Positions 1-7,941 of a stretch of DNA of 64,000 nt are shown here, in pieces; position 1 is the stretch's first letter; each line of letters opens with the position of its first letter. The notes beneath the pieces were generated by a model that saw nothing but the letters and a program-made list of their open reading frames with translations, was not told the DNA's origin and searched no databases. Origin of the DNA: Actinoplanes lobatus (GTDB taxonomy: Bacteria; Actinomycetota; Actinomycetes; Mycobacteriales; Micromonosporaceae); the NCBI RefSeq assembly GCF_014205215.1, contig NZ_JACHNC010000001.1, forward strand, positions 6,444,501 through 6,508,500, read 5' to 3'. The position numbers and the translations under genes are program-made.

Positions 1-333
1 GAAGCCCGAGCAGTCGAATCGCTTCGGCCCGACGGCGCCGAACAGGTAGAGCTTGCCCTTGTGCGAGGCCGCCTCGGTCACGACCCGGGCGCCGATCGGC
101 TGCGCCGCGGTCACGACCTTGGTGCTGGCAGTGGCGCCGGCCGCGGCCTCGACGGTGACGGTGCGGCTCACCGCCACGTTCGTCCGGACGGTGGCGACAC
201 TCGGCGCCTGTGGGGCGGCGGAGGCGGCGTGCGGTGTGCCGAGTCCTCCAGCGAGAAGACCGAGACCCACGGACAGGGCGATGGTGCCGGTTCCCAGGGT
301 GCGGAAGTGCCGGCTCGAAGTACGTACGTGCAC
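1..333 (-). CDS. NlpC/P60 family secreted cell-wall hydrolase, N-terminal part (cut by window edge)
   Basis: The gene starts at GTG (331-333) behind a GGAGGG ribosome site and runs off the left edge. The 111 visible residues begin with a signal peptide (basic start, hydrophobic core, cleavage near ASA-AP at about residue 40). A Val/Thr/Ala-rich stretch follows, then the start of an NlpC/P60 domain: 'GKLYLFGAVGPKRFDCSGF', where the Cys of DCSG is the usual catalytic nucleophile. Family members are papain-like endopeptidases that cut peptidoglycan stem peptides outside the cell. The His and third catalytic residue lie beyond the window. The gene follows a c-di-AMP riboswitch, a common arrangement for actinobacterial cell-wall hydrolases, so expression should follow c-di-AMP levels. 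Confidence 0.85.
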   Translation of the reverse strand, partial: MHVRTSSRHFRTLGTGTIALSVGLGLLAGGLGTPHAASAAPQAPSVATVRTNVAVSRTVTVEAAAGATASTKVVTAAQPIGARVVTEAASHKGKLYLFGAVGPKRFDCSGF

Positions 334-349
334 GGTGAAGGAATCCCTC

Positions 350-490
350 CGGCACGCCTGCGAGGTTAGCTGTCGGGTTCGGGCGCGAAGGAATGCCCGG
401 CCGCACGGTGGCGGCTTCACCCCAAGATCCGTCACCTGGCGGTGCCGGATCGATATGTGGTTCCCCCGTCCCTGCCCCCGATTGCCTCAT
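350..490 (-). promoter_or_regulatory. c-di-AMP (ydaO-yuaA) riboswitch in the leader of the NlpC/P60 gene
   Basis: Read on the minus strand, this leader has the conserved blocks of actinobacterial ydaO riboswitches in order: GGGCAGGGACGGGGGAACC, then TTGGGGTGAAGCCG, then GCCCGAACCCGACAGCTAA followed by CCTCGCAGGCG. The ribosome site of the NlpC/P60 gene comes directly after. In this class c-di-AMP binding usually turns expression of cell-wall hydrolase or potassium genes off. The 5' boundary is approximate; no covariance model was run. Confidence 0.85.
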
Positions 491-1184
491 GCTCGCCAAG
501 TGGCTCGTGTCGCCGGACCGGGGCAGGGCTCGGCGTGGTCCGTGCTGACACGACCGGCGAGCAGGTGCCCGCCGCCCTTCCTTGATATCCCAGGTCCAGG
601 GGCTGCCAACCCGCCGCGACATCCACGGGTGCCGATCGATCTGGCGAGTAGCGTCCCGGTTGCGGGACGGGTGCGAAGTTTTCCGACACGCTGTGTTCAT
701 GGGTGGTGACGGCGCGGTGATGATCTTGTGTGAAACTGATCACGATAAATCCGGATCGTCATCTCCGCGGCTACGCCGGCAGTCATCCGCTCCGTCGAGG
801 GCGAGCCGACTCACCGGCCCGCCGGGCATGGCCGAGCGGCCGAATGCCGCAACCACCGGGCCGGGGCGTCAACAGCCGGGCGTTCACCGCACTCGCCTCC
901 TCCGCCTCCGCATCAAGATCCCTCCGGCCGGTTGCGCTCGCACCCCCGGTGACCTCGGCCCGACGCCGGGCATCCGCGGTTCCAGGCCCTCAAGACCGAT
1001 TTCGTACGGACGGAGCACCCGCCAACCGCAAGACGACCGCGAACGCCACCGGGACCCGGGCTCGATCGCGGCAACCATTCGGAAACCGGCAAACACCGAT
1101 TCTGTGATCGTCGCGCCCGGCGCCTCGTCGAAGTGACTGGTGAGCCCGCAGACAGCGGGTGGAACATTCCGAAAGGGTCTGCTC
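491..1184. other. Intergenic stretch, no gene supported
   Basis: About 690 bases between the riboswitch and the CAP-domain gene. Short open frames exist on both strands, but none shows a ribosome site plus a recognisable or low-complexity-free protein, and they overlap one another. The stretch near 718-775 is locally AT-richer and may hold the promoter of the riboswitch leader. Otherwise I see nothing in it. Confidence 0.4.
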
Positions 1185-1931
1185 TTGCGCCAGCTTCTTC
1201 GCCGCTTCGCCGTGACCGCTCTCCTCACCCCGGTCGCCGCGATCGGTGCCACCACGATGATCGCGAGTTCGGCCGAGGCTGCGCCGGCGAAGCCTGGCCC
1301 GACGCAGCCCGACTACGGGCAGTACGGCTCCTGGTACGGCTCGGGCAACTACGACTCGGGCCGGTACGGCTCCGGGAACTACGACTCCGGCCGCTACGGC
1401 TCCTGGAACCCCGGTCCGGTCAAGCGCAGCCCGTCGTGGCCGGCTCCGACCAAGCCGGCCCCGACCAAGCCGGCCCCGAGCCAGCCCGCCCCGAGCCAGC
1501 CCGCGCCGACGACGCCCGCCCCGGGCAACACCACGCCGGCCAAGTCGTCCGAGCAGGCCCTCCAGGACGAGATCAACCGCCTGATCAACGTCGAGCGTGG
1601 CAAGAACGGCTGCTCCGCCCTGACGGTCAACGCGCAGCTCACCCAGGCCGCCCGTGACCACAGCGCCTGGATGGCCCAGACTGGCACGTTCTCGCACACC
1701 GGCAGCGGCGGGTCCAGCTTCGTCGACCGCGCCAAGGCGGCCGGCTACGCCCAGCCGTCGGCCGAGAACATCGCCTACGGCTACCGCACCGCCTCCGAGG
1801 TGGTCAACGGCTGGATGAACAGCTCCGGCCACCGCGCCAACATCGTCAACTGCAAGTCCAAGACGGTCGGTGTCGGCGTGGTCCTCAAGGCCGACGGCAC
1901 CCCGTACTACACCCAGGACTTCGGTTACTGA
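1185..1931 (+). CDS. Secreted CAP/SCP-domain protein with Pro-rich linker
   Basis: I chose the TTG at 1185 because GAAAGGG sits 7 bases upstream and the protein then opens with a clean signal peptide (RQLLRRFAVTALLTPVA..., cleavage near SAEAA-PA). An in-frame GTG at 1140 is the alternative. After the signal come a Tyr/Gly/Ser repeat (YGSGNYDSGR), a Pro-Ala-Pro linker (PAPTKPAPTKPAPSQPA) and a CAP domain in the C-terminal half, with the family landmarks 'ARDHSAWMAQTGTFSH', 'AENIAYG' and 'WMNSSGHRANIV'. Bacterial CAP proteins are secreted and mostly of unknown biochemical role. Length is 248 aa. A strong terminator follows, so the gene is probably monocistronic. Confidence 0.85.
   Translation: MRQLLRRFAVTALLTPVAAIGATTMIASSAEAAPAKPGPTQPDYGQYGSWYGSGNYDSGRYGSGNYDSGRYGSWNPGPVKRSPSWPAPTKPAPTKPAPSQPAPSQPAPTTPAPGNTTPAKSSEQALQDEINRLINVERGKNGCSALTVNAQLTQAARDHSAWMAQTGTFSHTGSGGSSFVDRAKAAGYAQPSAENIAYGYRTASEVVNGWMNSSGHRANIVNCKSKTVGVGVVLKADGTPYYTQDFGY
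1312..1533 (+). repeat. In-frame low-complexity repeats of the CAP protein linker
   Basis: Two repeat types lie side by side inside the gene: a roughly 30-base unit encoding YGSGNYDSGR (1318-1410), then short units encoding PAPTK/PAPSQ (1438-1530). They keep the frame and look like a flexible wall-spanning linker rather than a mobile repeat. Confidence 0.7.
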
Positions 1932-1943
1932 CGCCTGACGCCT

Positions 1944-1976
1944 GATGCCCCAGCCGCCCCGTGCGGCTGGGGCATC
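1944..1976 (+). terminator. Hairpin terminator after the CAP-domain gene
   Basis: Perfect 14-bp stem GATGCCCCAGCCGC / GCGGCTGGGGCATC around a 5-base loop, starting 12 bases after the stop codon. No long T-run follows, as is usual for actinobacteria. Confidence 0.75.
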
Positions 1977-2022
1977 TCGCTTCAGCCCTCGGTGACGGAT
2001 CAGTTCGGTAGGATGATCCACT

Positions 2023-3051
2023 ATGGAACATCGTCGCCTCGGTCGTAGCGGCCTCTACGTCAGCGAGATCACGTACGGCAACTGGTTGACCCACGGTGAG
2101 CTGGTCGCGCGGGACACCGCGCTCGCCTGCATCCAGGCCGCGCTGGACGCCGGTGTCACCACCTTCGACACCGCCGACGTGTACGCCCAGGGCGCGGCCG
2201 AACAGGTGCTCGGCGACGCGCTGCGCACCGTCCGCCGGTCCTCGGTCGAGATCGCCACGAAGGTCTGCCTGCCCACCGGCGACGGCCCCAACGACCGCGG
2301 CCTGTCCCGCAAGCACATCATCGAGTCCTGCCACGCCTCGCTGCGGCGGCTCGGCACCGACTACGTCGACCTCTACCAGGCGCACCGCTTCGACGAGCGC
2401 ACCCCGATCGAGGAGTCCCTGATCGCCTTCGACGATCTGGTACGCCAGGGCAAGGTGCTCTACCTCGGCGTCTCGGAATGGACCGCCCCACAGATCGAGG
2501 CCGCCCTGCGGATCGCCGCCGACCTCGGGCTGCGCAGCCGGATCGTCGCCAACCAGCCGCAGTACAACATGCTGTGGCGCGTGATCGAACCGCAGGTGCT
2601 GCCGCTGTGCGAGCGTGAAGGCATCGGACAGGTGGTCTTCCAGCCGCTGGCCCAGGGCGTGCTCACCGGCAAGTACCAGCCCGGCCGTCCGCTGCCGGAG
2701 AACTCCCGCGCCACCAGCGGCGGGCGTGCGCCCCAGTTCATCAGCCGGGTGCTCGGCCCGGTGTTGCTCGACCGCGTGCAGCGGCTGCGCCCGCTCGCCG
2801 ACGAGGCCGGCCTCACGATGGCCCAGCTCGCCGTCGCCTGGACCCTGCAACCCGGCAGCGTCAGCTCGGCGATCATCGGCGCCTCCCGGCCCGAGCAGGT
2901 CACCGAGAACGCCGTCGCCGCCGGGGTGCGGCTGCCCACCGATCTACTGTCGAAGATCGACGAGGTGCTGGGCGACCTGATCGACCGCGACCCCACCAAG
3001 ACCGCCCAGATGATGTCCGTCAAGCCCGACTGGAATCGCCCGAAGCCCTGA
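2023..3051 (+). CDS. Aldo/keto reductase (voltage-gated K-channel beta-subunit-like type)
   Basis: 342-aa cytosolic NADPH-dependent oxidoreductase of the AKR superfamily. The catalytic set is visible: Asp and Tyr in 'TFDTADVYAQG', Lys in 'EIATKV' and His in 'YQAHRFD'. The C-terminal 'SAIIGASRPEQV' is the usual cofactor-phosphate-binding strand. The overall pattern ('LGRSGLYVSEITYGNW', 'YLGVSEW', 'QPQYNML') matches the YghZ/Kv-beta branch, which reduces aldehydes and ketones; the substrate cannot be read from sequence. A -10-like TAGGAT (2009-2014) lies 8 bases before the ATG and there is no ribosome site, so the mRNA is probably leaderless. Confidence 0.88.
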   Translation: MEHRRLGRSGLYVSEITYGNWLTHGELVARDTALACIQAALDAGVTTFDTADVYAQGAAEQVLGDALRTVRRSSVEIATKVCLPTGDGPNDRGLSRKHIIESCHASLRRLGTDYVDLYQAHRFDERTPIEESLIAFDDLVRQGKVLYLGVSEWTAPQIEAALRIAADLGLRSRIVANQPQYNMLWRVIEPQVLPLCEREGIGQVVFQPLAQGVLTGKYQPGRPLPENSRATSGGRAPQFISRVLGPVLLDRVQRLRPLADEAGLTMAQLAVAWTLQPGSVSSAIIGASRPEQVTENAVAAGVRLPTDLLSKIDEVLGDLIDRDPTKTAQMMSVKPDWNRPKP

Positions 3052-3151
3052 TCACCGCAGCCGTCCGGTAAACCACATCCGCCCAGGTCATGAGAGGCCG
3101 TGACGCCGGCCGTCGGTAGGATCCAGCGACAGTTCGAGAACTGGAGCGTTG

Positions 3152-3988
3152 ATGACCTACCCGCCGCCGCCCGGACAGCCACCCTATCCGCCGTCGCCCG
3201 GTGAACCGCTCCCGCCGCCCGTCGACCCGTATGAGACGCCGCAGCACACCGCGCCGCTCTACGAACAGCCGAACTACGGTCAGCCCACCTATGCGCAGCC
3301 GGGCTACAGCCACCCCGGCTACGGCCGGCCCGGCATGCCGGCTGTCCCGTCTCAGCCGCGGGGACAGTCGCGAACGGTCGTGATCACCCTGTTGTCGGTG
3401 GCGATCGCGCTCGTCGTACTCGTCGGTGGTGGAATCGTCTTTTATCTGGTCGGTGAGACGTTCTCCCAGAACGGGAACGGTGGAACCGCGCAGGACAAGA
3501 AGGCGAGCCCCAGCCCGAGCGAAACGGCGAAGGCCGACATCAGCATCCGTGAGCCGAACACGCTGAACGGTCATTCCAAGATCGAGGCCGAGGAACTGTC
3601 CTCGCTCACCATGGACCTGGCGAAGGAACTGGACGGCTACCCGGGCGCCGCGAACGCGTTCGGTGCCTTCTACGGGTCCCTGGCCGACAAGAAGATGATC
3701 GCCGTCATCGCGGCCGAGGTCGACATCGACGATCCGCAGCGCATGCTCGACACCATGTTCCAGTCGTTCAGTGGCGAGAACCAGCTGACCCAGGTCTCCG
3801 CTGCCAGTACCGGCTCACTCGGCGGGGTGGCGCAGTGCGGCAACAGCGTCGTCGGCCAGGAGGACGTGGCCATCTGCGGGTGGGCCGACGAAGGTAGCGT
3901 CGGCATGTTTCTGCACTTCTACGAGACCGCGGTGGACGTGAAGGGCGACTTCCCCGACATGCGCGCGGAGATCGAGACCAAGAGCTGA
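3152..3988 (+). CDS. Single-pass membrane protein with Pro/Tyr-rich cytoplasmic N-terminus
   Basis: I cannot name the function. From the ATG at 3152 (GGAG 10 bases upstream) the protein has a Pro/Gly/Tyr-rich N-terminal tail of about 70 residues (PPPPGQPPYPPSPG, then Tyr-Gln-Pro motifs), one membrane segment (TVVITLLSVAIALVVLVGG), a short Ser/Pro linker and an extracellular domain of about 150 residues with two cysteines (AQCGN...AICGW) that probably pair. This build, a disordered cytoplasmic tail, one helix and a small outer domain, is common in actinobacteria. A TAGGAT -10 candidate lies at 3116-3121. Confidence 0.7.
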   Translation: MTYPPPPGQPPYPPSPGEPLPPPVDPYETPQHTAPLYEQPNYGQPTYAQPGYSHPGYGRPGMPAVPSQPRGQSRTVVITLLSVAIALVVLVGGGIVFYLVGETFSQNGNGGTAQDKKASPSPSETAKADISIREPNTLNGHSKIEAEELSSLTMDLAKELDGYPGAANAFGAFYGSLADKKMIAVIAAEVDIDDPQRMLDTMFQSFSGENQLTQVSAASTGSLGGVAQCGNSVVGQEDVAICGWADEGSVGMFLHFYETAVDVKGDFPDMRAEIETKS

Positions 3989-4110
3989 ACCCTTGGTATC
4001 GGCGGCGTGGCAACGCGGCTCGTACAGATCAATATGAAGGCGCACGACGGTGCCGGTGGCCGTGCCGTCGCGGCGATCGGCGAGTGGCGCTCCGCTACCG
4101 TGCTGCCGTG

Positions 4111-4686
4111 ATGTTCATTGCCGCGTACGACCCGGATTGGCGACACCAGGGAGCGGCTCTGGCCGGCGAGTTGCAGGCCGCGTTGGCGCCGTCGGCGCTG
4201 CGGGTCGATCACATCGGCAGCACCTCGATCCCCGGGATGGCGGCCAAGCCGGTGTTCGACGTACAGGTCAGTGTCGTTGATCTCGACGATGCCGCGGCCG
4301 CGTTCGATGGACCGTTGGCCGCGCTCGGATTCTGTCGGCGACCGTACGAGCAGGATCATGTGCCGGCCGGTCGTGCGGATCCACCGCACCTGTGGGCCAA
4401 GCGGTACTGGAACCGGCGTGTACCCGGTGAGCAGCAGGTCAACCTGCATTGCCGGGTCGCCGGAGCCCCGAACGAGCGGCTCGCCCTGCTGTTCCGGGAC
4501 TGGTTCCGGGCGCATCCGCACGCGGTGCCGGCGTATGCGCGGTTCAAGGGTGTTCTGGCCGAGGCGGTCGGTGATCGGGAGGTCTACACGCATGTCAAGG
4601 ACCCGGTGGTCGACCTCGTTGTGACCGTCGCGGAGGAGTGGGCGGCCGCCACCGGTTGGTCTCCTTCGGTACCGACACCGGCATGA
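4111..4686 (+). CDS. GrpB family protein (nucleotidyltransferase-like)
   Basis: 191 aa. The diagnostic GrpB block is present near the N-terminus: 'YDPDWRHQG' followed by 'RVDHIGSTSIPGMAAKP.FDV', the beta-type nucleotidyltransferase signature (GST...D.DV) of this family. Further on 'HLWAKRYWNRR', 'VNLHCRV' and 'LFRDWFRAHP' are also typical. In some fungi and bacteria the domain is fused to dephospho-CoA kinase; the standalone form has no settled role. I chose the ATG at 4111 over an upstream GTG because homologues begin at 'YDP.W', and a TACCGT box 9 bases upstream fits leaderless transcription. Confidence 0.8.
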   Translation: MFIAAYDPDWRHQGAALAGELQAALAPSALRVDHIGSTSIPGMAAKPVFDVQVSVVDLDDAAAAFDGPLAALGFCRRPYEQDHVPAGRADPPHLWAKRYWNRRVPGEQQVNLHCRVAGAPNERLALLFRDWFRAHPHAVPAYARFKGVLAEAVGDREVYTHVKDPVVDLVVTVAEEWAAATGWSPSVPTPA

Positions 4687-4791
4687 GTCTCGACTCGATA
4701 CGTGCGGACGTCGCCGTACTCGACGCGCACCTCGACCACGAACGATCTCCAGAGTGCCGTGGCGGTAACCGCGCTGGCTAGATTCGGTGGT

Positions 4792-5316
4792 ATGCGCACG
4801 ATCATGAGCGGCCGGCTTCTGCTGCGTCCCTGGCAAGACGGCGACGCCGGCTTCCTCCTGGATCTGGAGTCGCGCTGGGAGGTCGTGCGTTTTCTCGGCG
4901 CGCATCCGGCGATCATGCGAACGAGGCAGGACGCGCTCGCCTCGATCGGACGGCGACGTGCCATCGACCACCCCGTGCACGGCATCTGGTTGATCACCAC
5001 GGCGGACGGGGTGCCGGTCGGAAACCTTCTGCTCAAGCCGATCCCGCTGTCGGCGGGGGAATCCGCCGGCGGGCCGGGCGAGGTCGAGATCGGCTGGCAC
5101 CTGCACCCGGACTCCTGGGGACACGGCTATGCCACCGAGGCGGCGGAGGCTGTCCTCAACGATGCGTTCGGTCGCGGGCTGGCGAGGGTCGTCGCCGTGA
5201 CGGATCCGGGCAACCATGCCTCCCAGGCCGTCTGCCGACGGCTCGGCATGACCGCTCTGGGGCGGACAGCGAAGTATTACGACGCCGTTCACGAACTCTT
5301 CGAGCACCGCGGCTGA
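4792..5316 (+). CDS. GNAT family N-acetyltransferase (RimJ/RimL-like)
   Basis: 174 aa. The order is that of the RimJ/RimL type: 'GRLLLRPWQDGD' at the start, 'IWLITTADGVPVGN' in the middle strand, 'EIGWHLHPDSWGHGYATEAAEAVL' as acetyl-CoA loop (motif A, xxGxGxA form), and 'VTDPGNHASQAVCRRLGM' as motif B. It transfers acetyl from acetyl-CoA to an amine that cannot be predicted here. A TAGATT box at 4779-4784 sits 7 bases before the chosen ATG, so the message is probably leaderless; an ATG 12 bases further in is the alternative. Confidence 0.82.
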   Translation: MRTIMSGRLLLRPWQDGDAGFLLDLESRWEVVRFLGAHPAIMRTRQDALASIGRRRAIDHPVHGIWLITTADGVPVGNLLLKPIPLSAGESAGGPGEVEIGWHLHPDSWGHGYATEAAEAVLNDAFGRGLARVVAVTDPGNHASQAVCRRLGMTALGRTAKYYDAVHELFEHRG

Positions 5317-5347
5317 GCTCACGTGTCGGCAAGGGCCTCCCGGGTGG

Positions 5348-6016
5348 TCACGGCAGGGTGCAGAAGGCCTGGACGCTGCCGGGGTCGCCGGCGACGATGA
5401 GCATGTCGCCGGCGTAGACGGTGGTGGCGGCGGTCGTGTGGGTGAACCGCTCGCCCGGTCGTTTGATCGACATCACGGTCACGCCGTAGGTGTTGCGTAG
5501 TTCCATCTCGGCCAGTGTCTGTTCGATGACGGCCTCCGGCGCCCGGGTCTTGGCGAGCACGTAGTCGTCGTCGAACTGGATGAAGTTCAGGATCTGGCCG
5601 GTCACCAGGTGGGCGATGCGTTCGCCCATCTCCTGTTCGGGCAGCACCACGTTGTGGGCGCCGACGCGGCGCAGGATGGTGGCGTGCTGAGGGCTCAGCG
5701 CCTTGGCCAGGATGCGGGGCACACCCAGGTCGGTCAGCAGTGAGACGGTCATGATGCTGGCCTGGATGTCGGTGCCGATGCCGACCACGACGTTGGTCAG
5801 TTCGTGTACGCCCAGCTGGCGCAGTGCCTCCTCGTCGGTGGTGTCGGCGACCGCGGTGTGGGCGAGCGCCTCGGCGTGTGCCTGCACCGGCCGCGGGTCG
5901 GCGTCGATGCCGATGACCTCCCAGCCCTGGCTGGTCAGTTGCAGCGCCAGGGAGCCGCCGAAACGACCCAGCCCCAGTACGGCGATGCGCTCGTGGGTTG
6001 CCGGTTTCCTAGCCAA
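5348..6016 (-). CDS. ktrA: K+ channel regulatory RCK subunit KtrA/TrkA
   Basis: 222 aa, the usual length for KtrA. The N-terminal RCK_N domain begins with a Rossmann nucleotide site ('VLGLGRFGGSLALQL' and acidic strand end 'GIDADP'). A C-terminal RCK_C domain follows ('YGVTVMSIKRPGE...' to 'LIVAGDP'), the site where ATP/ADP and in several species c-di-AMP act. The protein forms a cytoplasmic ring that gates KtrB. It lies directly downstream of ktrB, whose end it overlaps by 8 bases, so the two are cotranscribed and probably translationally coupled. Confidence 0.92.
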   Translation of the reverse strand: MARKPATHERIAVLGLGRFGGSLALQLTSQGWEVIGIDADPRPVQAHAEALAHTAVADTTDEEALRQLGVHELTNVVVGIGTDIQASIMTVSLLTDLGVPRILAKALSPQHATILRRVGAHNVVLPEQEMGERIAHLVTGQILNFIQFDDDYVLAKTRAPEAVIEQTLAEMELRNTYGVTVMSIKRPGERFTHTTAATTVYAGDMLIVAGDPGSVQAFCTLP

Positions 6017-7583
6017 CGATGGTTCGCTCCTCGGGTAGTTCGTAACGGCGGTTCCGGTGCCGCAGGGCCAGAGCCGCCGCGGCGGTGACCGGGCCGAGCC
6101 GTCCGATGAACATCAGCGCGATGAGGATGAGGTGCCCGGCCGTGCCGACCTGGGCGGTGATGCCGGTGGTCATGCCGACGGTGGCGAACGCGGAGGTCAC
6201 CTCGAAGAGGACCTGGTTGAGGGTGAACGGTGTCAACGCCAGCAACGACAGAGTGGCGGCCATCACCAGGCCGACGCTGAGCAGTGCGATGGTCAGCGCC
6301 TGCCGCTGGATGCCGGCGGGCAGGCGCCGGCCCAGTGCGTGCACGCTCGGCTCGCCGCGGATCTCGGCCATGATCACGAAGCCGAGCAGGGCGAACGTGG
6401 TGACCTTGATGCCGCCCGCGGTGCCGCCGCTGCCGCCGCCGATGAACATCAATATGTCGTTGACGAGCAGGGTGACGTCGTTCATCTGCGCCAGGTCGAC
6501 GCTGTTGAACCCGGCGGTGCGGGGCATCACCGCGGTGGTGAACCCGGCCAGAAGTCTTCCGGCGACTCCCAGCCGGCCCAGCGTGGCGGGGTTCGCCCAT
6601 TCGGCCCAGGTGATCAGCAGCCAGCCGCCGGCGAGCAGTACGACGGTCATCGCCAGGGTGACCTTGGTGTGCAGCGACCACTTCCGTGGGGTGCGCGGCT
6701 TGCGGCGCAACTCGAACAGCACCGGGAATCCGAGCCCGCCGATGATGACGGCCGCGCAGAGCGGCAGACAGATCAACGGGTCGCCGACGAACCGCATCAG
6801 GCTGTCCGGGTACAGGCCGAAGCCGGCGTTGTTGAACGCCGAGACGGCGTGGAACAGCCCCAGGTAGGCGGCGTGGCCCCAGCTCTCGCCGTAGCCGGCG
6901 GCGAACCGCCACGTGAGCGCTGCCGCCACCGCGGCTTCCACCAGCAGACTGATCCGCAGAACCCCGAGGATCACCTTCCGGACGTCGCCGACGCCCATGG
7001 TCTTGGTCTCGGCCTGTGTGCCCAGTTGCAGGCGCATCCGTAGCCGGCCGGCCACCAGGAGCCCCAGCAGCGACGCCACCGTCATGATGCCGAAGCCGCC
7101 TATCTGGATCAGTCCCAGGATCACGGCCTCGCCGAACCCGGACCAGTAGCTGCCGGTGTCCTCGATGACCAGCCCGGTCACACAGACCGCGGACGTGGCG
7201 GTGAACAGTGCCGTGATCGCTCCGGCGCCGCGGCCCGACTCGGTCGCGGCCGGCAGCATCAGTAGCCCCCAGCCCACCATGACGGCCACCGCGAAGCCGG
7301 CTACCACCAGCCGGGAGGGGTGCCGTACCACGCGCCCGAGCGCTCGGATGACCGGTGCGGGGGGCCGTACCCGATGAAGTCTTTCCGCCGTTGCGGCGGC
7401 ATGCCGCCACAGCCGGGCCCGGAGCGTGGTATCGGTGCGGCGGCGCGCCCACCGTGGTGCCCGTTCGGTGGCCGGCCCGGTCAGCGGCGCCCAGAGCAGT
7501 ACGGCTACGCCGATGGCCACCACGGCGAAGAACCCGGCGATCGTCGCCAGTCCCAGCAGCAGTTGGCCCCACGTCGAGTCCAC
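6009..7583 (-). CDS. ktrB: Potassium uptake membrane subunit KtrB/TrkH
   Basis: 524-aa polytopic membrane protein. The four pore-loop filter glycines of the superfamily can be picked out in 'SAVCVTGL', 'SAFNNAGFG', 'GGGSGGTAGGIK' and 'FATVGMTTGI'. It carries K+ (Na+-coupled in studied KtrB proteins) into the cell together with the RCK subunit. The N-terminal stretch of about 100 residues before the first pore unit is longer than in Bacillus KtrB, as often seen in actinobacteria. The gene faces away from the kdp operon across about 190 bases, pairing a moderate-affinity system with an inducible high-affinity one. Confidence 0.92.
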   Translation of the reverse strand: MDSTWGQLLLGLATIAGFFAVVAIGVAVLLWAPLTGPATERAPRWARRRTDTTLRARLWRHAAATAERLHRVRPPAPVIRALGRVVRHPSRLVVAGFAVAVMVGWGLLMLPAATESGRGAGAITALFTATSAVCVTGLVIEDTGSYWSGFGEAVILGLIQIGGFGIMTVASLLGLLVAGRLRMRLQLGTQAETKTMGVGDVRKVILGVLRISLLVEAAVAAALTWRFAAGYGESWGHAAYLGLFHAVSAFNNAGFGLYPDSLMRFVGDPLICLPLCAAVIIGGLGFPVLFELRRKPRTPRKWSLHTKVTLAMTVVLLAGGWLLITWAEWANPATLGRLGVAGRLLAGFTTAVMPRTAGFNSVDLAQMNDVTLLVNDILMFIGGGSGGTAGGIKVTTFALLGFVIMAEIRGEPSVHALGRRLPAGIQRQALTIALLSVGLVMAATLSLLALTPFTLNQVLFEVTSAFATVGMTTGITAQVGTAGHLILIALMFIGRLGPVTAAAALALRHRNRRYELPEERTIVG

Positions 7584-7640
7584 CCGGTCATGGTCCCCGA
7601 ATCGGGCGGGATGGTGTTGCCGAGTCGGCCAACTGTCACC

Positions 7641-7659
7641 GGCGTCAACAGGGCGTCAA
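7641..7659 (+). promoter_or_regulatory. Candidate KdpE site: two GGCGTCAA copies spaced 11 bp
   Basis: GGCGTCAA occurs at 7641-7648 and again at 7652-7659 in the ktrB/kdp divergent region. An 11-bp direct repeat is the usual geometry for OmpR-class response regulators, and KdpE is encoded in the operon downstream. This is inference from spacing alone. Confidence 0.3.
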
Positions 7660-7771
7660 TATTCGCGGGCTCCGCGTACGCATCGTGTGAACAGCCGTTC
7701 TCACCGGCCTTCCGGCGCGCTTGGCTGATGGAGAAGTACCCGAGACATCATCACCTTTCTGGGAGTCCTCC

Positions 7772-7855
7772 GTGGCTGATCTCCTGTTCGTCGTGCTCAC
7801 GGTGACCGTGTTCGCCGTGTTCGCCGCGCTGGTGAAGGTGGTCGAACGTCGATGA
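7772..7855 (+). CDS. 27-aa single-helix membrane peptide at the head of the kdp operon
   Basis: Reads [19 protein letters not shown] then LVKVVERR from a GTG start, with GGGAG 6 bases upstream, the best ribosome site in the region. It is one hydrophobic helix followed by a basic tail. Its stop overlaps the kdpF start (ATGA), so it is the first gene of the operon. It is not KdpF, which follows. From memory, similar 25-30 residue peptides precede kdpF in other actinobacteria, but I could not check this. It may be a second small subunit of the complex or a translational leader. Confidence 0.65.
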   Translation: MADLLFVVLTVTVFAVFAALVKVVERR

Positions 7856-7941
7856 ACGCCGTCAACCTGATCGGTCTGATCCTGGCCGCGGCGCTGGCCG
7901 TCCTGCTGGTGGCCGCCCTGCTGTTCCCGGAGCGTTTCTGA
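7852..7941 (+). CDS. kdpF: KdpF small subunit of the Kdp K+-ATPase
   Basis: 29-residue hydrophobic peptide ([19 protein letters not shown] to LLFPERF). The size, single helix and ending close to NPE[KR]F are those of KdpF, which stabilises the KdpABC complex in the membrane. Its start overlaps the preceding stop and its own stop (TGATG) overlaps the kdpA start. At this length it is easily missed by gene finders. Confidence 0.85.
   Translation: MNAVNLIGLILAAALAVLLVAALLFPERF

Noticed and set aside
53..709. Plus-strand open frame over the first 700 bases
   Set aside because: It runs antisense to the NlpC/P60 signal peptide and the riboswitch, both of which are well supported on the minus strand.
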